Shown here: positions 1-5,314 of the stretch, piece by piece
Layout: each line of letters starts with the position of its first letter
How positions within the stretch are numbered: position 1 is the stretch's first letter
DNA from: Acidobacteriota bacterium
GTDB lineage: Bacteria > Actinomycetota > Acidimicrobiia > Spongiisociales > UBA5794
Length of the DNA stretch: 6,954 bases
NCBI GenBank assembly: GCA_004356175.1
Contig: SMXV01000078.1
Coordinates: 1-6,954, forward strand
Direction of reading: 5' to 3'
Program-made: the position numbers and the translations under genes
The notes under the pieces: generated by a model
Seen by the model: the letters and a program-made list of their open reading frames with translations, nothing else
Databases searched by the model: none
What the model was told of the DNA's origin: nothing

Positions 1-681
1 GCGGTACTGCTTGCACGCAGTGTTGCCGACCAGCTTGAAGGACGTGTCTCGTTCAGACGTGCACTGAAGCGGACGGTCGCTACGGCCCTGAAAGCTGGCG
101 CCGAGGGCGTCCGTGTTCAGGCATCTGGCCGCCTCGGAGGCGCTGACATGGGCCGCCGCGAGTGGTACCTCGAGGGTCGAGTTCCACTGCACACGTTGCG
201 TGCAGACATTGACTTTGGTCAGGCAACTGCTGAGACGACGGTCGGCGCGATCGGCATCAAGGTGTGGATTTACAAGGGTGACATCATGAAACGGTTCGGA
301 TCGTCTGACATGTCCACCGCAGACTCACGTCAGGATCGTGGCCGTCGCAAGTCAGTCAAGTCGCGTGCTGAAGCAGCGGCTGGACCGAAAGAGCCTCGCA
401 TCATTGAAGCTGGTGGCGGCAAACGTCTCATCGAGGCGGGCGGCGGCAAGAGGGTCAGTACGGCGGACGCGAAGGCAGACCTCGAAGAGGCTCGTGATGC
501 AGCATCGACCTCGCAGGACCAGTCAAAAGCGGCGCCAGACGCTGCGGCCGATGCCGAGGTGACAACCTTGGACGTTGCGTCTGGAACCGAAGACTCCTCT
601 GCAAAGAACGAATCCGTGTCGGACAAGACTGGCTCAGATGAGGCCGTGGCAGACGACACGACAAAGGACGGTGAGTCCTAA
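1..681 (+). CDS. rpsC: 30S ribosomal protein S3, C-terminal part (5' end outside window)
   Basis: S3 sits on the head of the small subunit and helps form the mRNA entry tunnel with S4 and S5. The frame is open from base 1 and ends at TAA 679-681, giving 226 residues. The start and roughly the first 120 residues, including the KH domain, are missing. The visible core is the S3 C-terminal domain: RVSFRRALKR near residue 15, SGRLGGADMGRREWYLEGR, then VPLHTLRADIDFG and IGIKVWIYKGDI ending near residue 95. In most bacteria the protein stops soon after this point. Here about 130 more residues follow: a short basic patch (QDRGRRKSVKSR), a 9-residue tandem repeat, and a 74-residue tail (457-678) with 20 Asp/Glu against 6 Lys/Arg. 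Long S3 tails are known in actinobacteria, and the tail is probably disordered. The stop overlaps the rplP start by one base. Confidence 0.97.
   Translation, partial: AVLLARSVADQLEGRVSFRRALKRTVATALKAGAEGVRVQASGRLGGADMGRREWYLEGRVPLHTLRADIDFGQATAETTVGAIGIKVWIYKGDIMKRFGSSDMSTADSRQDRGRRKSVKSRAEAAAGPKEPRIIEAGGGKRLIEAGGGKRVSTADAKADLEEARDAASTSQDQSKAAPDAAADAEVTTLDVASGTEDSSAKNESVSDKTGSDEAVADDTTKDGES
400..453 (+). repeat. 27-bp in-frame tandem repeat in the S3 tail
   Basis: Two adjacent 27-bp units (400-426 and 427-453) encode IIEAGGGKR and LIEAGGGKR. Eight of the nine residues are identical. The DNA copies differ at 8 of 27 bases, and all but the first of these changes are silent, including CGT versus AGG for the last Arg. 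A very recent duplication would leave near-identical DNA. The pattern fits an older duplication whose protein sequence has been kept. Confidence 0.85.
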
Positions 682-1094
682 TGCTTATGCCGAAGCGGAC
701 AAAGTATCGCAAGGTTCAGACCGGGCGCAACAAAGGCAACGCAAAGGCTGGCACGAAGGTCTCCTTCGGGGAGTATGGATTGCAGGCCCAAGAACGCGGT
801 TGGCTCACGTCGCGCCAGATCGAAGCTGCACGTATCGCGATGACCCGCAAAATCAAACGTGGTGGCAAGGTGTGGATCACAGTGTTCCCTGACAAGCCGA
901 TCACGGAGAAACCTGCCGAGACCCGTATGGGTTCTGGAAAAGGAAACCCGGAGTACTGGGTAGCAGTCATCAAGCCAGGTCGCGTGATGTTTGAGATGGC
1001 AGGTGTCGATGAGGAACTCGCTCGCGAAGCGTTGCGCCTCGCGGCACACAAGCTGCCTGTCAAGACGAAATTCATAAAGAGGGAAGCTGTATGA
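681..1094 (+). CDS. rplP: 50S ribosomal protein L16
   Basis: L16 binds 23S rRNA near the peptidyl transferase centre and the A-site tRNA elbow and is needed late in large-subunit assembly. The 137-residue product has the usual family length. It opens with MLMPKRTKYRK, the conserved N-terminus, which is why ATG 681 is chosen over the ATG two codons later. SFGEYGLQA (28-36), RQIEAARIAMTR (45-56) and the signature RMGSGKGNPEYWVAV (82-96) are all present. Arg82 aligns with the arginine that is hydroxylated in E. coli L16. The start overlaps the rpsC stop (TAATG), and only a weak, rather distant AAGGA (663-667) precedes it, so translation probably depends on ribosomes finishing rpsC. The last four bases overlap rpmC. 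Confidence 0.98.
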   Translation: MLMPKRTKYRKVQTGRNKGNAKAGTKVSFGEYGLQAQERGWLTSRQIEAARIAMTRKIKRGGKVWITVFPDKPITEKPAETRMGSGKGNPEYWVAVIKPGRVMFEMAGVDEELAREALRLAAHKLPVKTKFIKREAV

Positions 1095-1309
1095 ACGCCA
1101 CTGAGCTTCGCAAGCTAAACTACGAAGAGCTCGGTGAAAAGCTCGACGAGTCGAAGGAAGAAATCTTCAACCTTCGGTTTCAGCACGTCACCAACCAGCT
1201 CGACAACACGTCAAGAATGAAAAAGGTCAAACGCGATGTTGCCCGTGTGGCAACGATTATGCGTGAGCAAGAAATTGCTGCCTGGCAATCACAGCAGGAG
1301 GAGGCATAG
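1091..1309 (+). CDS. rpmC: 50S ribosomal protein L29
   Basis: L29 is a small helical protein beside L23 at the mouth of the peptide exit tunnel, where nascent-chain factors dock. The 72-residue product fits the family (about 60-75). It shows the two-helix pattern: ELRKLNYEELGEKLDESKEEIFNLR through residue 29, then the conserved loop and second helix with FQHVTNQLDNTSRM and KKVKRDVARVATIMREQE. The residues after 61 form a short Gln/Glu-rich tail. The start ATG lies in an ATGA overlap with the rplP stop, preceded by a purine-rich AGAGGGAAG (1078-1086). The stop TAG directly abuts the rpsQ start. Confidence 0.97.
   Translation: MNATELRKLNYEELGEKLDESKEEIFNLRFQHVTNQLDNTSRMKKVKRDVARVATIMREQEIAAWQSQQEEA
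1296..1304 (+). promoter_or_regulatory. Strong ribosome binding site for rpsQ
   Basis: AGGAGGAGG lies within the last codons of rpmC and ends 5 bases before ATG 1310. It is the best Shine-Dalgarno match in the window and fixes the rpsQ start. It also encodes the Gln-Glu-Glu end of L29, so it does two jobs. Confidence 0.85.
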
Positions 1310-1564
1310 ATGGAACGCGCACGCCGCAAGGTTCGTGTCGGAATCGTCGTGTCTGATAGCCGTGACAAGACTATCACCGTTGAAGTCCGCGATCAGAAGC
1401 GACACCCACGGTATGGCAAGATCATTCCCGTTCGCAAGAGGTTTCACGTCCATGACGAGACAAACGACGCCAACGTTGGCGACACGGTCCGTATCGTCGA
1501 AACCCGCCCACTCTCAAAGTCGAAGAGATGGCGCATAGAGCAGATTGTTGAGCGCGCGAGATGA
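1310..1564 (+). CDS. rpsQ: 30S ribosomal protein S17
   Basis: S17 is an OB-fold primary binder of the 5' domain of 16S rRNA and acts early in small-subunit assembly. The 84 residues match the family length. RKVRVGIVVSDSRDKTITVEV (6-26) is the first strand pair. HPRYGKIIPVRKRFHVHDE (32-50) is the conserved middle, and GDTVRIVETRPLSKSKRW (57-74) is the family signature. The start abuts the rpmC stop with no gap and has a strong ribosome binding site. The stop overlaps rplN by 4 bases. In E. coli this gene ends the S10 operon and a new promoter follows. Here there is no room for one. Confidence 0.98.
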   Translation: MERARRKVRVGIVVSDSRDKTITVEVRDQKRHPRYGKIIPVRKRFHVHDETNDANVGDTVRIVETRPLSKSKRWRIEQIVERAR

Positions 1565-1929
1565 TTCAACAGGAGTCACGTCTCAAAGTTGCTGACAACT
1601 CGGGTGCACGCGAGGTTCTCACGATCCGTGTTCTTGGTGGTTCAGGCCGCAGGTATGCCTCGATTGGCGATGTCATCGTTGCAACGGTGAAAGCAGCAAC
1701 CCCTGGCGGAAGCGTCAAGAAGGGCGAAGTTGTCAAGGCCGTTGTGGTCCGGACACGTAAGGAGATCCGTCGATCGGACGGCTCATACATTCGGTTCGAC
1801 GAAAACGCGTGTGTGCTGATCGACGATCAGAAGCAACCACGCGGAACCCGTATTTTTGGACCCGTTGGCAGAGAGCTCAGGGACAAGAAGTTCATGCGCA
1901 TCGTTTCGCTTGCACCGGAGGTGCTGTGA
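1561..1929 (+). CDS. rplN: 50S ribosomal protein L14
   Basis: L14 is a beta-barrel protein at the subunit interface; with L19 it contacts 16S rRNA, and it is the docking site for the silencing factor RsfS. The 122 residues are exactly typical. MIQQESRLKVADNSGA opens the protein. GDVIVATVKAATPGG (37-51) and KKGEVVKAVVVRTRKEIRR (53-71) follow, then RFDENACVLID (78-88) and RGTRIFGPVGRELR (94-107). The start is in an ATGA overlap with rpsQ. I see no convincing Shine-Dalgarno sequence just upstream, so this start probably relies on coupling to rpsQ. This junction joins the classical S10 and spc blocks. Confidence 0.98.
   Translation: MIQQESRLKVADNSGAREVLTIRVLGGSGRRYASIGDVIVATVKAATPGGSVKKGEVVKAVVVRTRKEIRRSDGSYIRFDENACVLIDDQKQPRGTRIFGPVGRELRDKKFMRIVSLAPEVL
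1917..1921 (+). promoter_or_regulatory. Ribosome binding site for rplX
   Basis: GGAGG lies 7 bases before ATG 1929, inside the end of rplN. It decides the rplX start. The same frame stays open 40 codons further upstream to an ATG at 1809, but that start would lie deep inside rplN and would add residues unlike L24. Confidence 0.8.
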
Positions 1930-2234
1930 TGAAACTACGCAGCGGAGACACGGTGATGGTCATTTCGGGCAAGGACGCAGGCACGGAATCAAAGATTGCC
2001 AAAGTGTTCCCCAAGGACAACCGAATAATCGTTGAGGGTGTGGCAACGGCCAAGCGTCATCAGCGTGCAACGGGTGAAGCCAACACTGGCGGCATCATCG
2101 ACAAGGACATGCCAATCAACGCATCAAACGTGATGATCGTGTGCAAGGAGTGCGGCCCGACGAAAATCGGTGCACGGTTCGATGAGGACGGCAACAAGGT
2201 CAGAGTGTGTAGAAGATGCGGGAGTGATTTGTAA
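1929..2234 (+). CDS. rplX: 50S ribosomal protein L24, zinc-ribbon form
   Basis: L24 is a KOW-domain protein that starts large-subunit assembly and ends up near the exit tunnel. The 101-residue product begins MKLRSGDTVMVISGKDAG, the KOW motif with its conserved glycine. It continues through NRIIVEGVATAKRHQR (31-46), then the GGIIDKDMPINASNVM segment (54-69). The C-terminus carries two Cys pairs, C72-x2-C75 and C94-x2-C97, spaced like a zinc ribbon; many bacterial L24 proteins have this, while others have lost it. ATG 1929 is chosen for its ribosome binding site and family length, and gives a one-base overlap with rplN (TGATG). The stop overlaps rplE (TAATG). Confidence 0.97.
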   Translation: MKLRSGDTVMVISGKDAGTESKIAKVFPKDNRIIVEGVATAKRHQRATGEANTGGIIDKDMPINASNVMIVCKECGPTKIGARFDEDGNKVRVCRRCGSDL

Positions 2235-2791
2235 TGTCACCACGTCTGAAAGAGAAATATAACGACGAGATTCGTGCGGAGCTCCAAAAGCAACTCGGCC
2301 TTGGCAACGTCATGCAGGTTCCGCGCATGACGAAGATCGTCGTCAACATGGGTGCAGGCGATGCTGCTGCAGACTCTAAGCTGATCAACGGCGTCGTCGA
2401 AGACCTCCGTACCATCACCGGTCAACAGCCGAAGGTGAACAAGGCACGCAAATCTGTGTCCAACTTCAAGATCCGTGAGGGTCAGGCGATCGGCGCATCC
2501 GTCACGTTGCGTGGGGAGCGCATGTGGGAGTTCCTTGATCGGCTCATTGCGCTTGCGATTCCACGCATACGAGATTTCCGCGGTCTCAGCCCGAAGGGGT
2601 TTGATGGGCGAGGCAATTACAGTTTCGGAGTTAACGAGCAACTGATCTTCCCAGAGATTGACTACGACAAAGTTATGAAGATCCGTGGTATGGACATCAC
2701 CTTGGTGACCACCGCGGAGACTGACGCCCAGGGGGATGCCCTCCTGAGTGCGTTCGGGTTCCCATTCCGTCGACAGCAGGTAGGTGCCTGA
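2234..2791 (+). CDS. rplE: 50S ribosomal protein L5
   Basis: L5 binds 5S rRNA with L18 in the central protuberance and contacts P-site tRNA and, across the interface, S13. The 185 residues are typical. It opens MSPRLKEKYN, then shows KIVVNMGAGDAAADSKLI (34-51), ITGQQPKVNKARKSVSNFK (61-79), REGQAIGASVTLRGERMWEF (81-100), RIRDFRGL (111-118), FDGRGNYSFG (123-132) and EQLIFPEIDYDKV (135-147). GGGAG (2220-2224) lies 9 bases before the start, within the end of rplX. It overlaps rpsN by one base (TGATG). In E. coli, S8 represses the spc operon by binding mRNA at the rplE start. I could not recognise an S8-type helix here. Confidence 0.98.
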   Translation: MSPRLKEKYNDEIRAELQKQLGLGNVMQVPRMTKIVVNMGAGDAAADSKLINGVVEDLRTITGQQPKVNKARKSVSNFKIREGQAIGASVTLRGERMWEFLDRLIALAIPRIRDFRGLSPKGFDGRGNYSFGVNEQLIFPEIDYDKVMKIRGMDITLVTTAETDAQGDALLSAFGFPFRRQQVGA

Positions 2792-3096
2792 TGGCGAAAA
2801 CATCCAAAATCGCCAAGAACAACAAACGCAAAGAGATCATCATTCGGTACGCCGAGCGGCGTGCTGAGCTTCTCGTGGTCATCAAGGACCCAGAGGCGTC
2901 ATACGAGGAGAAGCGCGAGGCGTATGCCAAGATCGCAAAGATGCCTCGCGACGCAAGCGCTACGCGTTACCGGAACCGGTGCGCCGTCAGTGGGCGCCCA
3001 CGCGGCTACTACCGCAAGTTCGGTATTTCTCGCATTGCGCTGCGCGACATGGCGCACCTTGGCGAGTTGCCAGGAATCAGAAAGGCGTCGTGGTAA
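2791..3096 (+). CDS. rpsN: 30S ribosomal protein S14, long zinc-independent type
   Basis: S14 lies in the head of the small subunit beside S3 and S10 and helps shape the A-site side. There are two versions: a short zinc protein of about 61 residues with two CxxC pairs, and a long protein of about 100 residues without zinc. This one has 101 residues and a single Cys (C64), so it is the long type. It shows MAKTSKIAKNNKRKEI at the start, MPRDASATRYRNRC (51-64), SGRPRGYYRKFGISRI (67-82) and the terminal GELPGIRKASW. The gene overlaps rplE by one base, and its base composition looks like its neighbours, so nothing in it suggests a recent arrival. In well-known actinobacteria, from memory, the short zinc form occupies this slot and the long form sits in a separate zinc-starvation locus. 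Confidence 0.97.
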   Translation: MAKTSKIAKNNKRKEIIIRYAERRAELLVVIKDPEASYEEKREAYAKIAKMPRDASATRYRNRCAVSGRPRGYYRKFGISRIALRDMAHLGELPGIRKASW

Positions 3097-3098
3097 GA

Positions 3099-3494
3099 AT
3101 GTACACAGACCCTATATCTGACATGCTCACGAGGATCAGGAATGCGAACCGCGCGCTCCATCCAGAGACCACAATGCCGTCTTCGAAGCTCAAGGAGGAG
3201 ATCGCACGCATTCTCTCCGAGGAGGGCTACATCGATGGCTGGAAGACACAGGATGGCTCCGTTGGCACTGAGCTTGTCGTCACTCTTCGGTACGGCGTAG
3301 AGCGCCAGCGCGTCCTTAACGACATCCAGCGGGTGTCGAAGCCAGGGCGTCGTGTTTACTCTGGAGCAAGAGACATCCCGCCGGTAAAGCGCGGTCTTGG
3401 TGTTTCGATTGTTTCCACATCGGCTGGTGTCATGACGGACAGAGACGCCAGGCGTCGCAACGTCGGCGGCGAAGTTTTGTGCAGGGTGTGGTGA
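3099..3494 (+). CDS. rpsH: 30S ribosomal protein S8
   Basis: S8 binds the central domain of 16S rRNA directly and is a hub of platform assembly. In E. coli it also represses spc operon translation. From ATG 3099 the product is 131 residues, the usual length. It opens YTDPISDMLTRIRNANRA (2-19), as most S8 proteins do, and includes MPSSKLKEEIARIL (26-39) and KPGRRVYSG (81-89). The signature GVSIVSTSAGVMTDRDARRR (101-120) and the terminal GGEVLCRVW complete it. ATG 3099 lies 2 bases after the rpsN stop and has only a poor ribosome binding site. An in-frame GTG at 3090 would add three residues and overlap rpsN; I prefer the ATG. The frame is open further upstream into rpsN, but that part is not S8-like. 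Confidence 0.97.
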   Translation: MYTDPISDMLTRIRNANRALHPETTMPSSKLKEEIARILSEEGYIDGWKTQDGSVGTELVVTLRYGVERQRVLNDIQRVSKPGRRVYSGARDIPPVKRGLGVSIVSTSAGVMTDRDARRRNVGGEVLCRVW

Positions 3495-3495
3495 C

Positions 3496-4038
3496 ATGAG
3501 TCGCATAGGAAACAGCCCAATCATCCTGCCCGCAGGTGTTGAAGTGACAATGCAGGGCACGGATGTTGTTGTGAAAGGCCCAAAGGGCACGCTCACGCAG
3601 TGGGTCAACAGCGCAATCACGGTGACGACAGATGATGGCGTTGTACGGATCTCTCGTGAGAATGATGAACGTCAGAACAGGGCGCTGCACGGGTTGACTC
3701 GTGCGCTCATAGCCAACATGGTTGTGGGAGTCACAGAGGGGTACGTCAAGGAATTAACGGCCGTTGGCGTCGGCTATCGTGCTGCGCTCAAGGGCAACAC
3801 TCTCGAACTCCAGGTCGGATTCTCCCATCCTGTTCAGCTTGAAGCTCCGGAGGGCGTGACCTTTGAGGTTCCGGAACCGACAACGATCATCGTCAGCGGA
3901 ATTGACAAACAGAAGGTTGGCCAGGTCGCAGCCAACGTTCGCGCTGTGCGACCACCAGAGCCGTACAAGGGCAAAGGCATTCGCTACAAGGACGAGCACG
4001 TGCGACGCAAGGCAGGCAAGGCAGGTGTATCCGCATGA
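3496..4038 (+). CDS. rplF: 50S ribosomal protein L6
   Basis: L6 has two similar alpha/beta domains and binds 23S rRNA near the sarcin-ricin loop and the stalk base, where translation GTPases work. The 180 residues match the family. MSRIGNSPIILPAGVEV opens the protein. VVVKGPKGTL (24-33), NRALHGLTRALIANMVVGV (61-79) and GVGYRAALKG (91-100) follow. The C-terminal signature PPEPYKGKGIRY (153-164) and a basic tail close it. ATG 3496 comes one base after the rpsH stop, with AGGGTG (3483-3488) 7 bases upstream. The last four bases overlap rplR (ATGA). Confidence 0.98.
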   Translation: MSRIGNSPIILPAGVEVTMQGTDVVVKGPKGTLTQWVNSAITVTTDDGVVRISRENDERQNRALHGLTRALIANMVVGVTEGYVKELTAVGVGYRAALKGNTLELQVGFSHPVQLEAPEGVTFEVPEPTTIIVSGIDKQKVGQVAANVRAVRPPEPYKGKGIRYKDEHVRRKAGKAGVSA

Positions 4039-4388
4039 GAGGTACCCGCACAGACGCACGGCGTCGCAGACACTTCAGGGTACGCAAGTCAGTACAGGGC
4101 ACCGCTGCCCAGCCACGCCTTGCCGTCTTCAGAAGCAACAAACACATATACGCGCAGGTCATCGATGACGTCAACGGCACAACGATCGCGTCGGCATCGT
4201 CACAGGAGTCGGCTGTCAAAGGCAAGTCTCTCACAGTCGACACGGCATCTGAGGTCGGCATTCTTGTTGCTGCCCGCGCCAAGGATGCTGGTGTGTCGAA
4301 GGTCTCGTTTGATCGTGGTGGTTTCAAATACCATGGTCGGATCAGAGCCCTTGCCGATGCAGCCCGCGAAACCGGTCTTGAGTTCTAG
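4035..4388 (+). CDS. rplR: 50S ribosomal protein L18
   Basis: L18 binds 5S rRNA together with L5 and anchors it in the central protuberance. The 117 residues are typical. An Arg-rich N-terminus (RTDARRRRHFRVRKSVQGT, 5-23) is the flexible RNA-binding arm. QPRLAVFRSNKHIYAQVIDD (26-45) is the core start, and FDRGGFKYHGR (92-102) with LADAARETGLEF at the end is the family C-terminus. The start is within an ATGA overlap with rplF, with AGGTG (4023-4027) 7 bases before it. A 9-base gap follows before rpsE, the longest ribosomal-gene spacing in the window. Confidence 0.98.
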   Translation: MRGTRTDARRRRHFRVRKSVQGTAAQPRLAVFRSNKHIYAQVIDDVNGTTIASASSQESAVKGKSLTVDTASEVGILVAARAKDAGVSKVSFDRGGFKYHGRIRALADAARETGLEF

Positions 4389-4391
4389 GAG
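4386..4391 (+). promoter_or_regulatory. Ribosome binding site for rpsE
   Basis: TAGGAG overlaps the rplR stop codon (TAG 4386-4388) and ends 6 bases before ATG 4398. It supports the upstream start of rpsE, and hence the long N-terminal extension, over an internal start near the conserved S5 core. Confidence 0.8.
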
Positions 4392-4397
4392 CACCGA

Positions 4398-5129
4398 ATG
4401 ACCACAGATCAAAACACATCGAAGGATGCCGCTCCGGCACAAGACAAAAAACCGTCAGGTGCCAAGAGTCCGGCAGGGAGACAGGGGCCAAAGTCCCAGG
4501 ATCGCGGCCGTGGTCGCCCTGGCGGCGGTGGCGGAGATCGAGGCCGTGGCCGCGGAGGCCGCGACAGACGCGACCGTCGCGACCGCAGAGATCGCGACGT
4601 GCCGGAGTTTGACGAGCGCGTAATCACGATCAACAGGGTTTCAAAGGTTGTCAAGGGAGGACGACGGTTCTCCTTCACTGCCCTTGTTGCTGTAGGAGAC
4701 GGCAAGGGTCGTGTCGGTATTGGCTATGGCAAGGCAAAAGAAGTGCCTGCCGCGATTCAGAAAGCATTCGAACTCGCTCGCAAGGACATGTTCGACGTGC
4801 CAATGGCTGGCCAGACGATCATCCATGAGGTAATCGGTGTCCAGGGCGCGAGCCGTGTGATGCTCAAGCCTGCTGCACCAGGAACGGGTGTTATCGCCGG
4901 TGGTGCCGTACGTCAGATTCTTGAGGCTGCTGGAGTCAACAACATCCTGTCGAAATCGCTCGGATCCGCAACGCATATCAATGTTGCGAAAGCAACAGTG
5001 AACGCACTGCGAGGCCAGTTGCGTCCAGACGTGGTTGCAAAAGCACGCGGCAAACGTGCGGAGGAAATCTTTCCTCCTGCGCTACTCGCGGCATACAACT
5101 CGTCTGAGTTGGCAAGGACGAAGGTCTGA
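4398..5129 (+). CDS. rpsE: 30S ribosomal protein S5 with long Arg/Gly-rich N-terminal extension
   Basis: S5 sits at the mRNA entry tunnel with S3 and S4 and affects decoding accuracy and mRNA unwinding. The product is 243 residues against about 165-200 in most bacteria; the excess is N-terminal. Residues 1-67 are low complexity: a Lys/Ala/Pro start, then DRGRGR twice with a run of five Gly between, then RDR units. I count 20 Lys/Arg and 10 Asp/Glu there. The S5 core starts at FDERVITINRVSKVVKGGRR (71-90), continues with FSFTALVAVGDGKGRVGIGYGKAKEVP (91-117), and has LKPAAPGTGVIAGGAVR (156-172) and NNILSKSLGS (181-190). A good ribosome binding site supports ATG 4398. GTG 4599 would give only the core, but I see no such site there. 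Shorter basic S5 heads are known in actinobacteria. Confidence 0.97.
   Translation: MTTDQNTSKDAAPAQDKKPSGAKSPAGRQGPKSQDRGRGRPGGGGGDRGRGRGGRDRRDRRDRRDRDVPEFDERVITINRVSKVVKGGRRFSFTALVAVGDGKGRVGIGYGKAKEVPAAIQKAFELARKDMFDVPMAGQTIIHEVIGVQGASRVMLKPAAPGTGVIAGGAVRQILEAAGVNNILSKSLGSATHINVAKATVNALRGQLRPDVVAKARGKRAEEIFPPALLAAYNSSELARTKV
4500..4553 (+). repeat. 36-bp-spaced duplicated segment encoding DRGRGR in S5
   Basis: The 18-bp segments 4500-4517 and 4536-4553 differ at only 2 bases and both encode DRGRGR (residues 35-40 and 47-52). They are 36 bp apart, exactly 12 codons, and a five-glycine run (residues 42-46) lies between them. This suggests that part of the S5 head grew by duplication of a 12-codon unit. 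Confidence 0.75.
4560..4595 (+). repeat. 9-bp imperfect tandem repeat encoding RDR units in S5
   Basis: Four 9-bp units (CGCGACAGA, CGCGACCGT, CGCGACCGC, AGAGATCGC) encode Arg-Asp-Arg in a row (residues 55-66), followed by one more Asp. The first three share the CGCGAC core, so slippage or unequal exchange is a likely origin. The alternating charges make this stretch a candidate for variable repeat number between strains. Confidence 0.8.
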
Positions 5130-5131
5130 CA

Positions 5132-5314
5132 ATGGCTGGGAAGCTCAAAATTACGCTACGGCGCAGCCTCATCGGCGAGAAGCCGAAGACGAGAGCGACC
5201 GTGGAAAGTCTTGGTCTCGGACGGATCAACTCTTCGGTTGAACACGACGACAATCCAAGTGTTCGCGGCATGGTCTTCCGCGCCAAACACCTTCTTGAAG
5301 TAGAGGAAATCTGA
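5132..5314 (+). CDS. rpmD: 50S ribosomal protein L30
   Basis: L30 is a small alpha/beta protein on the surface of the large subunit, absent from some bacterial groups. The 60-residue product has the expected length. LKITLRRSLIGEKPKTRATV (5-24) is the first strand and helix, LGLGRINSSVEHDDNPSVRG (27-46) the conserved turn, and MVFRAKHLLEVEEI (47-60) the closing helix and strand. The start is 2 bases after the rpsE stop, with AAGGT (5121-5125) 6 bases upstream. The stop overlaps rplO by one base (TGATG). Confidence 0.97.
   Translation: MAGKLKITLRRSLIGEKPKTRATVESLGLGRINSSVEHDDNPSVRGMVFRAKHLLEVEEI

Noticed and set aside
1809..1928. Upstream extension of rplX by 40 codons
   Set aside because: It overlaps the end of rplN out of frame and does not resemble L24. 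GGAGG at 1917-1921 supports ATG 1929 instead.
2200..2260. S8-type translational repressor site at the rplE start
   Set aside because: In E. coli S8 binds here, but I could not draw a convincing helix with the S8 core by eye. A covariance search would be needed.
2237..2803. 188-codon open frame on the minus strand opposite rplE
   Set aside because: It lies almost exactly antisense to rplE, has no recognisable family features, and is the kind of shadow frame that conserved coding sequence often gives.
3009..3620. 203-codon open frame on the minus strand opposite rpsN, rpsH and rplF
   Set aside because: It runs across three certain genes on the other strand, shows no domain I recognise, and no ribosome binding site or promoter supports it.
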